From Halorubellus sp. JP-L1 (GTDB lineage: Archaea; Halobacteriota; Halobacteria; Halobacteriales; Natrialbaceae): a stretch of 64,000 nucleotides of DNA. The notes under the pieces were generated by a model. The model ran no database searches, was not told the DNA's origin, and was given only the letters and a program-made list of their open reading frames with translations. The stretch spans positions 1,178,001 through 1,242,000 of the forward strand of contig NZ_JAAOIR010000001.1 in NCBI RefSeq assembly GCF_011440375.1. The letters are read 5' to 3'. Below are positions 1 through 8,509 of this stretch, piece after piece (position 1 is the first letter of the stretch; each line of letters begins with the position of its first letter). A program made the translations under genes and the position numbers.

Positions 1-224
1 TCGCGGTACGCCTGCGACGACTCGAACGCCCCGCGCGGCGCGAGCCGGAACCGGCCACCGCGGTCGGCGTCGAGGATGCCGGCGAAGATGCTCGGGGACT
101 CGACGTGCGGGAACGGGAACCAGTCGACGGCGCCGTCCGGGCCGACGAGCGCGCACGTCTCCAGGTTCCCGACCACGCCGTAGTCCTCGATCGGCGCGTA
201 CGAGCCGTCAGGCACCGTCTTCAC
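1..224 (-). CDS. Glycoside hydrolase family 15-type protein (trehalase/glucoamylase-like), N-terminal fragment
   Basis: Only the first 74 or so codons lie in the window; the rest runs off the left edge. Reading from a GTG at 224 the protein contains APIEDYGVVGNLETCALVG followed by DGAVDWFPFPHVESPSIF and GILDADRGGRF. This is the typical start of archaeal and bacterial GH15 proteins (a YxPIEDYGLIGN... DGSIDWxCFPxFDSPSxF pattern, the TREH_N region). GTG is chosen because a TGA lies 16 codons upstream in frame and no ATG is available; the ATG at 282 is in another frame. No Shine-Dalgarno sequence is visible. The family contains trehalases and glucoamylases, and the fragment cannot separate these. 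Confidence 0.8.
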   Translation of the reverse strand, partial: MKTVPDGSYAPIEDYGVVGNLETCALVGPDGAVDWFPFPHVESPSIFAGILDADRGGRFRLAPRGAFESSQAYR

Positions 225-454
225 CGCGTGCGACGCCCGTGACGGCGGTCGCGTCGACGGCGAGCGGCGAGGGACAGTTCATGGTGGTGGTTCGGCGACC
301 AAACGCATAGTCCCCGACCCGGCAAACTCTTGCCGAGACCCCGATCGCGGCCGACGCAGCGCGCCGCCTCCATCGGTCGCCCGGAAGCGCCGGTAGAGGC
401 GGCGTGTGCATAGCCTGCACAAGCGATACGCGTCGCCGCGACGACGGTCCGACC

Positions 455-1951
455 GTGCGAGACCACGATCTGCTCGTCCTGGGCGGCGGCACCGGGAACG
501 TCGTCGCGTCGACCGCGGCCGACGCCGGACTCGACGTCGGGCTCGTCGAACGCGGACCCCTCGGCGGGACGTGCCTCAACCGCGGCTGCAATCCCTCGAA
601 GCAACTGATCCATCACGCGAACGTCGTCGAGATCGTGCGGTCCGCGGGCGGCTTCGACGTCGACGCGACCCTGGAGGACGTCGACTTCGCGTCGATCGTC
701 GAGGGCGTCACGGCGGCCGTCACCGGAGAGGCCGAGCGGAAGGAGGAAGCGGCGAGAGCGAACGAGAACCTGACGTTCTACCAGACCGAGGGCCGGTTCG
801 TCGACGAGCGCGTCGTCGAGGTCGACGCCGAGGACGGCCCCGGCGGCGAGCGACTCACCGCCGACGACGTCGTGCTCGCCGGCGGGTCCCGGCCGGCCGT
901 CCCGGACGCCATCGACGGGACGAGCGAGACCGACTTCCTCACGAGCGACGACGCCCTCAGGCTCGCGGATCGCCCCGACCACCTCGTCGTCGTCGGCGGC
1001 GGCTACGTCGCGGTCGAACTCGCTCACTTCTTCGGGCAGATGGGCGCGAGCGTGACGATCGTCGGCCACGGCGACGTCCTCCTCTCGCGCGAGGACCGCG
1101 AGATAGCCGAGCGACTCACGGACGCGTACCGCGAGCGGTTCGACCTTCACCTCGGCTATCGAGCGACCGAGATCGGCGAGGCGGACGGCGGAGGCGACGC
1201 CGGCGAGGAGCGCGTCGTCCACGCCGAGACCGAGGGCGGCGAGGAGCTCTCGGTGCGCGGCGACGAACTCCTGCTCGCGGTCGGCCGGAAACCGAATGCG
1301 GACCTCTGGAACGTCTCCGCGGCCGGCATCGAGACCGACGACGATGGCTACGTCGAGACCGACGAGTACCTGGAGACGTCGACCGACGGCGTCTACGCGA
1401 TAGGTGACGTCGCGGGGAACTACCAGTTCAAGCACTCCGGCGACAAGGAAGCCGAGTACGTCGTGAACGCGGTCGTCCACGACGACCCCGAACCCGTCGA
1501 GTACCCCGGGATGGCCCACGCCGTCTTCGGGTCGCCCGAGGTCGCGAGCCTCGGCCAGACCGAGGACGAGCTCGAAGACAGTGACGGCGATGGCGGCGCC
1601 GACGGCAACGAGGACGAGGGCGGCGACGGCGCCGACCGCGAGGACGGCGACGGCGGCGCCGACCACGGGTACGCGGTCGGCACGTGCGCGTACGCCGACA
1701 CCGCGCTCGGCGCGGTCGTCGACGACCGCGGCGGGTTCGCGAAGGCCATCGTCGGCGACGACGGCGAGATACTCGGCTGTCACGTCGTCGGCCCCGACGC
1801 GTCGATGCTCGTGCACGAGGTCTCCACCGCCGTCGCCGCCGGCGCGGACGCCGAGACGGTCGCCGAGACGATCCACGTCCACCCCGCGCTCTCCGAGGTC
1901 GTCCAGGGTGCGTTCCGCGACGCCGTCGACTTCGAGCTCTCCGGATTCTGA
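455..1951 (+). CDS. Class I pyridine nucleotide-disulfide oxidoreductase (dihydrolipoyl dehydrogenase/mycothione reductase-like)
   Basis: A 498-residue FAD- and NAD(P)H-dependent enzyme that would reduce a small disulfide or dithiol partner in the cytoplasm. Visible in order: the FAD dinucleotide-binding motif GGGTGN (residues 10-15), the redox disulfide GGTCLNRGCNPSK with Cys40 and Cys45, the NAD(P)-binding VVGGGYVAVE (about 178-189), the second FAD motif YAIGDVAG, and the C-terminal dimer-interface pair in HVHPALSE (His476, Glu481). The Cys-X4-Cys spacing and His/Glu pair are class hallmarks. No 2-oxoacid dehydrogenase genes are nearby, so a lipoamide role is not supported; there is no C-terminal vicinal Cys pair, so mercuric reductase is unlikely. 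A roughly 30-residue Asp/Gly/Ala insert (about 374-406) interrupts the dimerisation domain. The GTG at 455 gives a normal N terminus; an in-frame ATG lies at 404. Confidence 0.85.
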   Translation: MRDHDLLVLGGGTGNVVASTAADAGLDVGLVERGPLGGTCLNRGCNPSKQLIHHANVVEIVRSAGGFDVDATLEDVDFASIVEGVTAAVTGEAERKEEAARANENLTFYQTEGRFVDERVVEVDAEDGPGGERLTADDVVLAGGSRPAVPDAIDGTSETDFLTSDDALRLADRPDHLVVVGGGYVAVELAHFFGQMGASVTIVGHGDVLLSREDREIAERLTDAYRERFDLHLGYRATEIGEADGGGDAGEERVVHAETEGGEELSVRGDELLLAVGRKPNADLWNVSAAGIETDDDGYVETDEYLETSTDGVYAIGDVAGNYQFKHSGDKEAEYVVNAVVHDDPEPVEYPGMAHAVFGSPEVASLGQTEDELEDSDGDGGADGNEDEGGDGADREDGDGGADHGYAVGTCAYADTALGAVVDDRGGFAKAIVGDDGEILGCHVVGPDASMLVHEVSTAVAAGADAETVAETIHVHPALSEVVQGAFRDAVDFELSGF

Positions 1952-2031
1952 ATCCGGGACTCTGCATCTGGGACCCCGACCGGCGGCTGCCAGCCACAGC
2001 CCTACCCGCGTGGCCGTCCGGCGTGGGGACG

Positions 2032-2811
2032 ATGACGCGACTCGCACTCACCGGCGCCGCCGGCAACGTGGGGCGGGTGCTCCTCGACGCGTTCCGCGAG
2101 GAGGACGCGCTCGATGTGATACCGTTCACGCACTCCGCGCACGACGACATGGACGCCACGCGTCTGGACGTCACGGACCCCGACGACGTCGCGGAGAAGC
2201 TCGGCGCGTTCGACGTCGTCGTCCACCTCGCCGGCGCGTCCTCGCCGGACGCGGACTGGGAGACCGTCTCCGAGACGAACGTCCAGGGCACCAAGCACGT
2301 CCTCGACGCCGCCGTCGAGAACGGCATCGACAGGGTCGTGTTCGCGTCCTCGAACCACGCCGTCGGGACGTACAACGCCGCCGGCGACGACCCCGAGACC
2401 GTCACGCTCGGCGCACAGGAGACCGTCCCCGGCGACGCACCGACGGCCCCCGACTCGTTCTACGGCGTGAGCAAGGCCGCCTGCGAGAACCTGACGCGAT
2501 ACTACGCGCACCGCCACGACCTCGAAGTCGTCAACCTCCGCATCGGCTGGTACATGACCGAGAACGCCCTCCGCGAGGCGACCGGCGACGACGTCGACCC
2601 CGGCCGGGACCGGTTCGCGCGAGCGATGTGGTTGAGCGCACGCGACTGCGCGGACGTCCACCGGAAGGCCGCGACCGTCGACCTCCCCGAGTCGCCGGTG
2701 ACGGTGAACGCCGTCTCCCGGAACGACGAGCGCTTCCTCACCGTCACCGAGGCGATGCGTCTCCTCGACTATCGACCGCGGGACAACGCCGCGGAGACCC
2801 TCGACGGCTGA
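2032..2811 (+). CDS. NAD-dependent epimerase/dehydratase family (extended SDR, uronate/sugar dehydrogenase-like)
   Basis: A 259-residue Rossmann-fold oxidoreductase. It has the nucleotide-binding TGAAGNVG near the N terminus, an acidic residue after the second strand fitting NAD, FASSNHAVGTY (residues 104-114) carrying the active-site Ser, and the catalytic YGVSK with Tyr144 and Lys148. The SSNHxxG motif resembles uronate dehydrogenases and the haloarchaeal NAD-dependent glucose-6-phosphate dehydrogenase group, so oxidation of a sugar or sugar acid is a reasonable inference. The exact substrate is not visible. It starts 80 bases after the disulfide oxidoreductase on the same strand and may be co-transcribed. 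Confidence 0.8.
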   Translation: MTRLALTGAAGNVGRVLLDAFREEDALDVIPFTHSAHDDMDATRLDVTDPDDVAEKLGAFDVVVHLAGASSPDADWETVSETNVQGTKHVLDAAVENGIDRVVFASSNHAVGTYNAAGDDPETVTLGAQETVPGDAPTAPDSFYGVSKAACENLTRYYAHRHDLEVVNLRIGWYMTENALREATGDDVDPGRDRFARAMWLSARDCADVHRKAATVDLPESPVTVNAVSRNDERFLTVTEAMRLLDYRPRDNAAETLDG

Positions 2812-2886
2812 CGACCGTGGCGCGCTCGCCCCATCCCTCGCGGTCGTCGCGTTCGTCGCGTACGTCGCGTGCGACTGAGCCCGGTT

Positions 2887-4947
2887 TCAGAGCTTCTCCG
2901 CGTCCCTCGCCTGCTCCGTCCGGTTCCGTGCCTGCTGGAGGCGCTTGTCGGTCGCGAGCCCGAGGTCGTCCGGGATGGCGTCGCTCGCCGCCGCGAGCCG
3001 GTCGGCTACGAGCTGGAGGCGCTCGACGACGGTCTCGAGTTGCCTGTCCGCTCGCTCGCGGTCGCCGGCCTCGGCGCGCTCGGCGGCGCGCCGTGCGGCG
3101 TCGACGACGGCCTCGAGCGCTCGTGCGAGGCCCTTCACGGAGTTCTCGCGGCCCTCCGCGTCCTCGGTGTCCACGGCCTCGACCTGCGCCAGGGTCTCCT
3201 CGGCGACGTCCGCGACGTACGTCGCGAGCGGCGTCTTCCCGGTCGTCGCGTGCTCGACCCGGACCGCGTCCTCGTCGCCGGGATTGACGCGGAACGCGCC
3301 GACCTCGTCGTCCGCGTCCCGGACCTCGGTCGTGAACGCACCACCCCGGTGCACGTAGAGTCCGTCGCGCTCCTCCAGCGGGGCGTCGTAGAGGCGACCG
3401 GCGAAGTCGTCCTCGACCGCAACCCCCTCGAGGTCGCGGTCCGCGTCGCGGCCGTCGACGTCGAGCTTCACCGCGTTCTCGCGCGCGACGAGCGGGATCT
3501 CGCCGTCGACGCCGGCGACCGTCGTCCCCGACTCGTCCGCCGTCACCGGTTCGCTGTGCGGGGCGACGCCCGCGCCGTTCACCGCGAGCGTGTGATCGCC
3601 AGCGGGGACGTCCTGGACGGCCGCGACGCCGCGGAACGTCGGGACGGCGACGGGGTCGCTCTGCAAGAGCGCGACGGACTCGACGTCCGACGTCTCCGTC
3701 GTCAACCCCTCGCCGTCGGGCGCCTCCGACGCGGTGACGGCGTTCGTGACGAACGCGATCACCTGGTTCGTGGCCGCGGGCTCGCCAACGACGTCGTAGC
3801 GCTCGGCGAGCGCGCGCCGATGCGCCGGGTCCGTGACGTCCGACGCCGGGTTCTCGTACCGCGGGTCGTCCCACGGGACGCCGGTCGTCGTGATGTGGCT
3901 CGCGATGGCGTCCTCCGCGAACGTCGGGATCGCGAACTCGAAGCTCAACTGCGGGCCCTCGAACGCCGCGATGTGCTCGAGTTCGCTCGTGTCGACGAGG
4001 TCGTACGTCACGTCCGCGTCCGCGTCGTCGCGGCCCTCGTACTCGAACAGCAGGCCGCTCTCGCGCGACGGCAGGTCCGGGGGCGGCGACCGGAGCGCGT
4101 CGAACGACCGCACGGTCACGCCCTCCGGGACGAAGTCCGACGCGTCGACGTCCGGCAACCGCTCGTGCTCGTACACCGGTTCGCCGTCCAGTTCCGGGAC
4201 CGCGAACGGGAGCGTCAGGCCCTCGTCGCGCGGCAGCCCGTACGCGAGCGGGATCTCGGCGGCGGTCTCGGCGAGCCCCTCGACGATGCTGTTCGTGACG
4301 TCCGCCACGTCGTCGTCGGTCGGGAACCGCTGGAACCGGTCCTCGTCGGCGTTCACCGACAGCCCGCTCGAGTGCGAGCCGAGCTCGGAGAGGACGCGCG
4401 GCCGCCCCTCGGGGTCCGGGTCGAGGTACTCGTTGTTCGGGACGCGCCGCGAGTGCGAGCTCGCGACGTACAACTGCGGATCGTCGCCGTCGGTGTCGAC
4501 GAACGCCTGGAGGAGCTCCCAGTCGTGCCAGTGGAAGTTCGTCGTGAACTGGTCGAACGCCGAATACAACCAGAACTGGACGACCGCGAGCGTCGAGTCC
4601 TCGTACTCGCGGACGTTGAAGAACACGCGCGGCTCCGGCGGGTCGTCCGCGCCACCGGCCTCGACGTACCCGTTCAGGGCGTCGAACCCGTCGACGACGG
4701 TGTCGCCGTCGCGCTCGCTCTCGAACGGCCGCGGATCGGTCAGGAACCAGGGTTCCCGTCGGTCGAAGTAGATCGCCGGCGCGAACCGCTCGGCGAGTTC
4801 CCGAGCGCGATCGTCGGCGACGGCCGCCGTGTCGCCGTCGTCGCCCGCTTCGAGCATCGAACAGCCAGCGATCGAGGCCGCGGCCCCCGACGCCACGGCC
4901 GCGAGGACGCGCCGTCGGTCGAGTCGCGTCGGGTCGTCGACGGTCAT
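2887..4947 (-). CDS. Large Tat-exported lipoprotein with Vps62-like HxHDWE region
   Basis: A 686-residue protein starting at ATG 4947, chosen because it places a twin-arginine motif (LDRRRVLAA) and lipobox (SIAGCS) at the N terminus; a longer in-frame reading to 5070 would bury the signal. It should be anchored outside the membrane. After the signal, residues 45-160 contain FAPAIYFDRREPW, VFFNVREYED and NFHWHDWELLQ (about 138-148). This is reminiscent of the Vps62/DUF946-type pattern in which a W-D-W-E stretch follows a description of a dry or wet surface, but homology is only suggested. The middle is beta-rich with a DHTLAVNGAG stretch. Residues about 590-686 are Ala/Arg/Glu-rich helix, probably coiled coil. 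Function unknown. Confidence 0.7.
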   Translation of the reverse strand: MTVDDPTRLDRRRVLAAVASGAAASIAGCSMLEAGDDGDTAAVADDRARELAERFAPAIYFDRREPWFLTDPRPFESERDGDTVVDGFDALNGYVEAGGADDPPEPRVFFNVREYEDSTLAVVQFWLYSAFDQFTTNFHWHDWELLQAFVDTDGDDPQLYVASSHSRRVPNNEYLDPDPEGRPRVLSELGSHSSGLSVNADEDRFQRFPTDDDVADVTNSIVEGLAETAAEIPLAYGLPRDEGLTLPFAVPELDGEPVYEHERLPDVDASDFVPEGVTVRSFDALRSPPPDLPSRESGLLFEYEGRDDADADVTYDLVDTSELEHIAAFEGPQLSFEFAIPTFAEDAIASHITTTGVPWDDPRYENPASDVTDPAHRRALAERYDVVGEPAATNQVIAFVTNAVTASEAPDGEGLTTETSDVESVALLQSDPVAVPTFRGVAAVQDVPAGDHTLAVNGAGVAPHSEPVTADESGTTVAGVDGEIPLVARENAVKLDVDGRDADRDLEGVAVEDDFAGRLYDAPLEERDGLYVHRGGAFTTEVRDADDEVGAFRVNPGDEDAVRVEHATTGKTPLATYVADVAEETLAQVEAVDTEDAEGRENSVKGLARALEAVVDAARRAAERAEAGDRERADRQLETVVERLQLVADRLAAASDAIPDDLGLATDKRLQQARNRTEQARDAEKL

Positions 4948-5139
4948 CGCGTCGCCCTCCCCGACGGACGCGACGCCTGATCTATCGATCCGGTGGTCAC
5001 GATGGCGTTGAGCGAGCGCGTGGACAAGATACCGTAGCCTAACCGGCTCCGGGTGCATAACCTCGTCCATCGCCGCAGTCGTCGCGCTCGCCGTGCGCGA
5101 GCGCCCTCGTCGATCGACGCACGCCCGATGCCCGAACGG

Positions 5140-5301
5140 TCAGGACGGATTCTGGTGACGGAGCTTCTCCGCCGTCGCCGCTGGTACGGGCGTCCCGCAG
5201 TCGCCGCAAACCCAGTTCGTGCGTCGACCACCGGGTCGTCGCTCCATGTCCTGCCGGTAGCGTAGCGTCGCACCGCACGTACAGTCGTAGGACGAGGACA
5301 T
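5140..5301 (-). CDS. 53-residue zinc-ribbon protein
   Basis: A short reading frame from ATG 5301 to TGA 5140. It starts MSSSYDCTCGATLRY, continues through NWVCGDCGTPVP and ends AEKLRHQNPS. The four cysteines (7, 9, 32, 35) form a C-x-C...C-x2-C zinc-ribbon pattern. Such one-domain zinc-ribbon miniproteins are common in haloarchaea and are usually uncharacterised; this one may bind nucleic acid or a protein partner, which is inference. It lies on the same strand as the lipoprotein at 2887-4947, with about 190 bases between them. Confidence 0.65.
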   Translation of the reverse strand: MSSSYDCTCGATLRYRQDMERRPGGRRTNWVCGDCGTPVPAATAEKLRHQNPS

Positions 5302-5381
5302 GCGCTATCGTTCGTCCGCGAGCGGCTTCAACGCATTCGCCGATAGCGGCCGATCACGGGCATCGCTGTGATCGCGACCGC

Positions 5382-5391
5382 GAAAGAAAAA
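5382..5391 (-). terminator. T-rich termination signal after the Thr-Glu repeat protein
   Basis: On the minus strand the sequence reads as a run of T residues (CAGTTTTTCTTTCG) about 100 bases after the stop at 5489. Haloarchaeal transcripts commonly end at oligo-T stretches. No strong hairpin is visible. Confidence 0.35.
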
Positions 5392-5488
5392 CTGCGTCAG
5401 CGACCGCGGTGCGGGCCGGTCCCGTGGCCGTCCACGAGGCCGCTCGCACCGGGGGTCGCTCGGCGCGAACCGAACGCGACTCCGTGCC

Positions 5489-8400
5489 TCAGAGAGCCGC
5501 TTCCGCGGCGACCGGCACCGCCTGCGCAGCCACCGGTGCAGCCGTCACGCTCGCTGGCGTCGCAACGGCAGCGGCCGTCGCCGCCGTCACGCTCTCGGTC
5601 GTCGTCTCGTTCCCGTCCGTCTCGTTCTCCGTCCCCGTCGCGGTCTCCGTCGTCTCGTTCTCGACGGTGACGTTCGCGACGTCGATCAGCACGCCGCCGT
5701 TCACCGTGTACGGGCCGTCATCGGACCCGTTCGTCGCGACGAAGTCGTACGATTCGTTCCCGTTCGTGTCGAGGTGCGGCATCGCAACGAGCAGCTCGGT
5801 GAAGTCGTCCTCGCTGACGTTCGCGCCAGTCACGTTGAACAACTCGACGGTGACGTTCTCGTGCGTCCCCGCCTCGAGGTACTCCGAGACCCCGATGACG
5901 CTCCCGACCACGTCACCTTCGAAGAGGAACGCGTTGTGGATCGCCACGAACCCGCCCTCGGTCACCGTGACGTTCTCCACGACCACGGCCGTTCCGTTCG
6001 AGGTCTGATTCGCGAACGTCACGGACGAGACCTCGTCGGTCTCGTTCGGCATCTCCGTCTCCGTTCCAGTCTCCGTCTCCGTTCCAGTCTCCGTCTCCGT
6101 TCCAGTCTCCGTCTCTGCCTCCGTCTCCGTCTCGTTCGGCATCTCGGTTGCCGTTTCGGTCTCCGTCTCCGTCTCGTTCGGCATCTCGGTTGCCGTTTCG
6201 GTCTCCGTCTCCGTCTCGGTGCTGTCGTCGCCGTCCTCGGCGGTCACGACGGCGTCGTCGATGACGGGTTGGTCAGCTTCGACGTACGGACCGTCCGCGG
6301 ACCCGTTCGTCGCGACGAAGTCGTACGTCTCGTTCCCGTTCGTGTCGAGGTGCGGCATCGCGATCAGCAGGTCAGTGAGGTCCTCCTCGCTGACGTTCGC
6401 CCCCGGCACGTCGAACAGCTCGACGGTGACGTTCTCGTGCGTCCCCGCCTCGAGGTACTCCGAGACCCCGACGACACTCCCGACGGGATCGTCCAGCAGT
6501 TCGTCGTTGTGGATCGCCACGAACCCGCCATCGGACACCGAGACGTTCTGCACGACGACCGTGCCATCCTCGGGCGCCTGATCCTCGAACGTCACAGACG
6601 CTTCCTGTACGGGCTCTTCCTCGGTCTCAGTCTCAGTCTCCGTCTCAGTCTCCGTTTCGGTCTCGGTCTCCGTCTCAGTCTCCGTTTCCGTCTCAGTCTC
6701 CGTTTCGGTCTCGGTCTCCGTTTCGGTCTCGGTCTCCGTCTCCGTCTCCGTCTCGTTACCGTCATCGCCGTCGTCGTCTGCGGTCACGACTGCGGTGTTG
6801 ACGACCGCTTCGCCATTCAGCACGTATGGGCCGTCCTCGGCGCCGTCGGTCCGGACGAAGTCGTACGTCTCGTTCCCGTTCGTGTCCAGGTGCGGCATCG
6901 CGATCAACAGGTCAGTGAGGTCGTCCTCGCTGACGTTCGCGCCCGGCACGTCGAACAGCTCGACGGTGACGTTCTCGTGCGTCCCCGCCTCGAGGTACTC
7001 GGACACCCCGACGACGCTCCCGATCGCGTCACCCTCCAGCAGTTCGTCGTTGTGGATCGCCACGAACCCGCTCTCGGGCACCGTGACGTTCTCGATGACC
7101 ACCGAGTCGTCCTCGAGCGTCTGTTCCTCGAACGTCACCGACGCCATCCGCTCGGGTTCCTCCTCGGTCGTCGTCTCAGTCTCGGTCTCCGTCTCCGTCT
7201 CCGTCTCCGTCTCCGTTTCCGTCTCCGTCTCCGTCTCCGTTTCCGTCTCCGTCTCCGTCTCGTCCTCGACGGTCACGAAGGCGTCGTCGACGACGGCCTC
7301 GCCGTCATCGAGGTAGGGACCGTCCTCGGCGCCGTCAGTCCGGACGAAGTCGTACGTCTCGTTCCCGTTCGTGTCGAGGTGCGGCATCGCAATCAGCGAG
7401 TCAGTGAGGTCCTCCTCGCTGACGTTCGCCCCCGGCACGTCGAACAGCTCGACGGTGACGTTCTCGTGCGTCCCCGCCTCGAGGTACTCCGAGACCCCGA
7501 CGACGCTTCCGAGTGCGTCACCCTCCAGCAGTTCGTCGTTGTGGATCACGACGAACCCGCCGTCGGACACCGAGACGTTCTGCACGACCACGGTGTCGTT
7601 CTCGAGCGTCTGGTCGTCGAACGTCACCGACGCCATCGGCTCGGGTTCCTCCTCGGTCGTCGTCTCGGTTTCCGTCTCGGTCTCCGTTTCCGTCTCGGTC
7701 TCAGTCTCCGTTTCCGTCTCGGTCTCGGTCTCCGTTTCCGTCTCGGTCTCGGTCTCCGTTTCCGTCTCGGTCTCAGTCTCCGTTTCCGTCTCGGTCTCAG
7801 TCTCCGTTTCCGTCTCGGTCTCGGTCTCCGTTTCCGTCTCGGTCTCGGTCTCCGTTTCCGTCTCGGTCTCAGTCTCCGTTTCCGTCTCGGTCTCGGTCTC
7901 CGTTTCCGTCTCGGTCTCGGTCTCCGTCTCGGTCTCGGTCTCCGTCGGTTCCTCCTCTGCGGAGCTGATTCGCAGCTCTTCGACCGAGAGGCCGGTGACG
8001 ACCGTCTCGCCGACGCTCAGGCTTCCGCCGGACAGCATCCCGTCGACCGCACCGGCCTCGGAGGCCGGCCCGTCGAACGTGACGCTATCCGCCTGCACGC
8101 CCACGAGCGTGATCGACGTAATCTCCGCGTTGATGGTGGCGACGTCGTCTTCGACGCTCACGGACGCCGACTCGATGCTCTCGATCTCCACCGACTCGAC
8201 GGAGAAGCCCTCGACGTTCCCGCCGACCGCGGCGTCGAACGCCTGCTGGAGCGTGGCTTGCGTGCCATCGAACTCCGCCAGGTCGACCGTGAAGTTCGTG
8301 ACGGTCACGTCGTTCATCGTGACCTCCTCGGCCTGTACGTTCGTCGCCGTGACCTCTTGATTCGCTGCTGTGCTCGCGTCTGTCTGTCCCGACGTGGCCG

Positions 8401-8509
8401 CGTTCGTCGGTGCGCCGGTCACCGCGCCGGCGACGCCGATTCCGAACATGACCGCGACGACCATGGTCAGTGTGACGAGTTTTCCACGTGTTGTCCGTTC
8501 GTCTATCAT
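5489..8509 (-). CDS. Secreted surface protein: Thr-Glu repeat tracts alternating with four DUF7282-like domains
   Basis: A 1006-residue exported protein. ATG 8509 is used because it places a Sec-type signal (KLVTLTMVVAVMFGIGVAGA) at residues 10-30. Residues 45-186 form a unique N-terminal domain rich in Val, Thr and Ser. Then four Thr-Glu dipeptide tracts (about 186-283, 416-449, 582-630, 762-820) alternate with four near-identical domains of about 120 residues (about 289-412, 454-575, 637-755, 827-948). Each carries GGFVAIHN, VIGVSEYLEAGTHENVTV, and MPHLDTNGNETYDFV. This matches the haloarchaeal domain known as DUF7282, often found in surface and halocyanin-like proteins. The Thr-Glu tracts are probably extended, glycosylated spacers. 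The tail (949-1006) is Ala/Val/Pro-rich and does not show a PGF-CTERM or lipobox, so how it is anchored is unclear. Confidence 0.8.
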   Translation of the reverse strand: MIDERTTRGKLVTLTMVVAVMFGIGVAGAVTGAPTNAATSGQTDASTAANQEVTATNVQAEEVTMNDVTVTNFTVDLAEFDGTQATLQQAFDAAVGGNVEGFSVESVEIESIESASVSVEDDVATINAEITSITLVGVQADSVTFDGPASEAGAVDGMLSGGSLSVGETVVTGLSVEELRISSAEEEPTETETETETETETETETETETETETETETETETETETETETETETETETETETETETETETETETETETETETETETETETETETETETETETETTTEEEPEPMASVTFDDQTLENDTVVVQNVSVSDGGFVVIHNDELLEGDALGSVVGVSEYLEAGTHENVTVELFDVPGANVSEEDLTDSLIAMPHLDTNGNETYDFVRTDGAEDGPYLDDGEAVVDDAFVTVEDETETETETETETETETETETETETETETETTTEEEPERMASVTFEEQTLEDDSVVIENVTVPESGFVAIHNDELLEGDAIGSVVGVSEYLEAGTHENVTVELFDVPGANVSEDDLTDLLIAMPHLDTNGNETYDFVRTDGAEDGPYVLNGEAVVNTAVVTADDDGDDGNETETETETETETETETETETETETETETETETETETETETETETEEEPVQEASVTFEDQAPEDGTVVVQNVSVSDGGFVAIHNDELLDDPVGSVVGVSEYLEAGTHENVTVELFDVPGANVSEEDLTDLLIAMPHLDTNGNETYDFVATNGSADGPYVEADQPVIDDAVVTAEDGDDSTETETETETATEMPNETETETETATEMPNETETEAETETGTETETGTETETGTETEMPNETDEVSSVTFANQTSNGTAVVVENVTVTEGGFVAIHNAFLFEGDVVGSVIGVSEYLEAGTHENVTVELFNVTGANVSEDDFTELLVAMPHLDTNGNESYDFVATNGSDDGPYTVNGGVLIDVANVTVENETTETATGTENETDGNETTTESVTAATAAAVATPASVTAAPVAAQAVPVAAEAAL
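7663..7943 (-). repeat. 24 bp tandem repeat encoding the longest Thr-Glu tract
   Basis: On the plus strand the unit GTCTCCGTTTCCGTCTCGG plus five more bases repeats about eleven times, with G/A variation at one position. Only Thr and Glu codons result. Shorter tracts of the same type lie at about 7165-7262, 6620-6765 and 6050-6225 in the same gene. The strand is strongly pyrimidine-rich. Confidence 0.9.

Noticed and set aside
455-1951. Mercuric reductase
   Set aside because: The C-terminal vicinal Cys pair and N-terminal heavy-metal domain are absent and no mer genes are nearby.
221-2047. Long minus-strand open frame opposite the disulfide oxidoreductase
   Set aside because: Third-position GC creates long open frames opposite most genes here. 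The plus-strand frame has clear FAD, disulfide and His/Glu motifs; the minus-strand one has no domain and is Val/Asp/Arg-rich.
5489-5660. PGF-CTERM anchor at the end of the large repeat protein
   Set aside because: The tail is Ala/Val/Pro-rich but has no PGF motif and no basic end.
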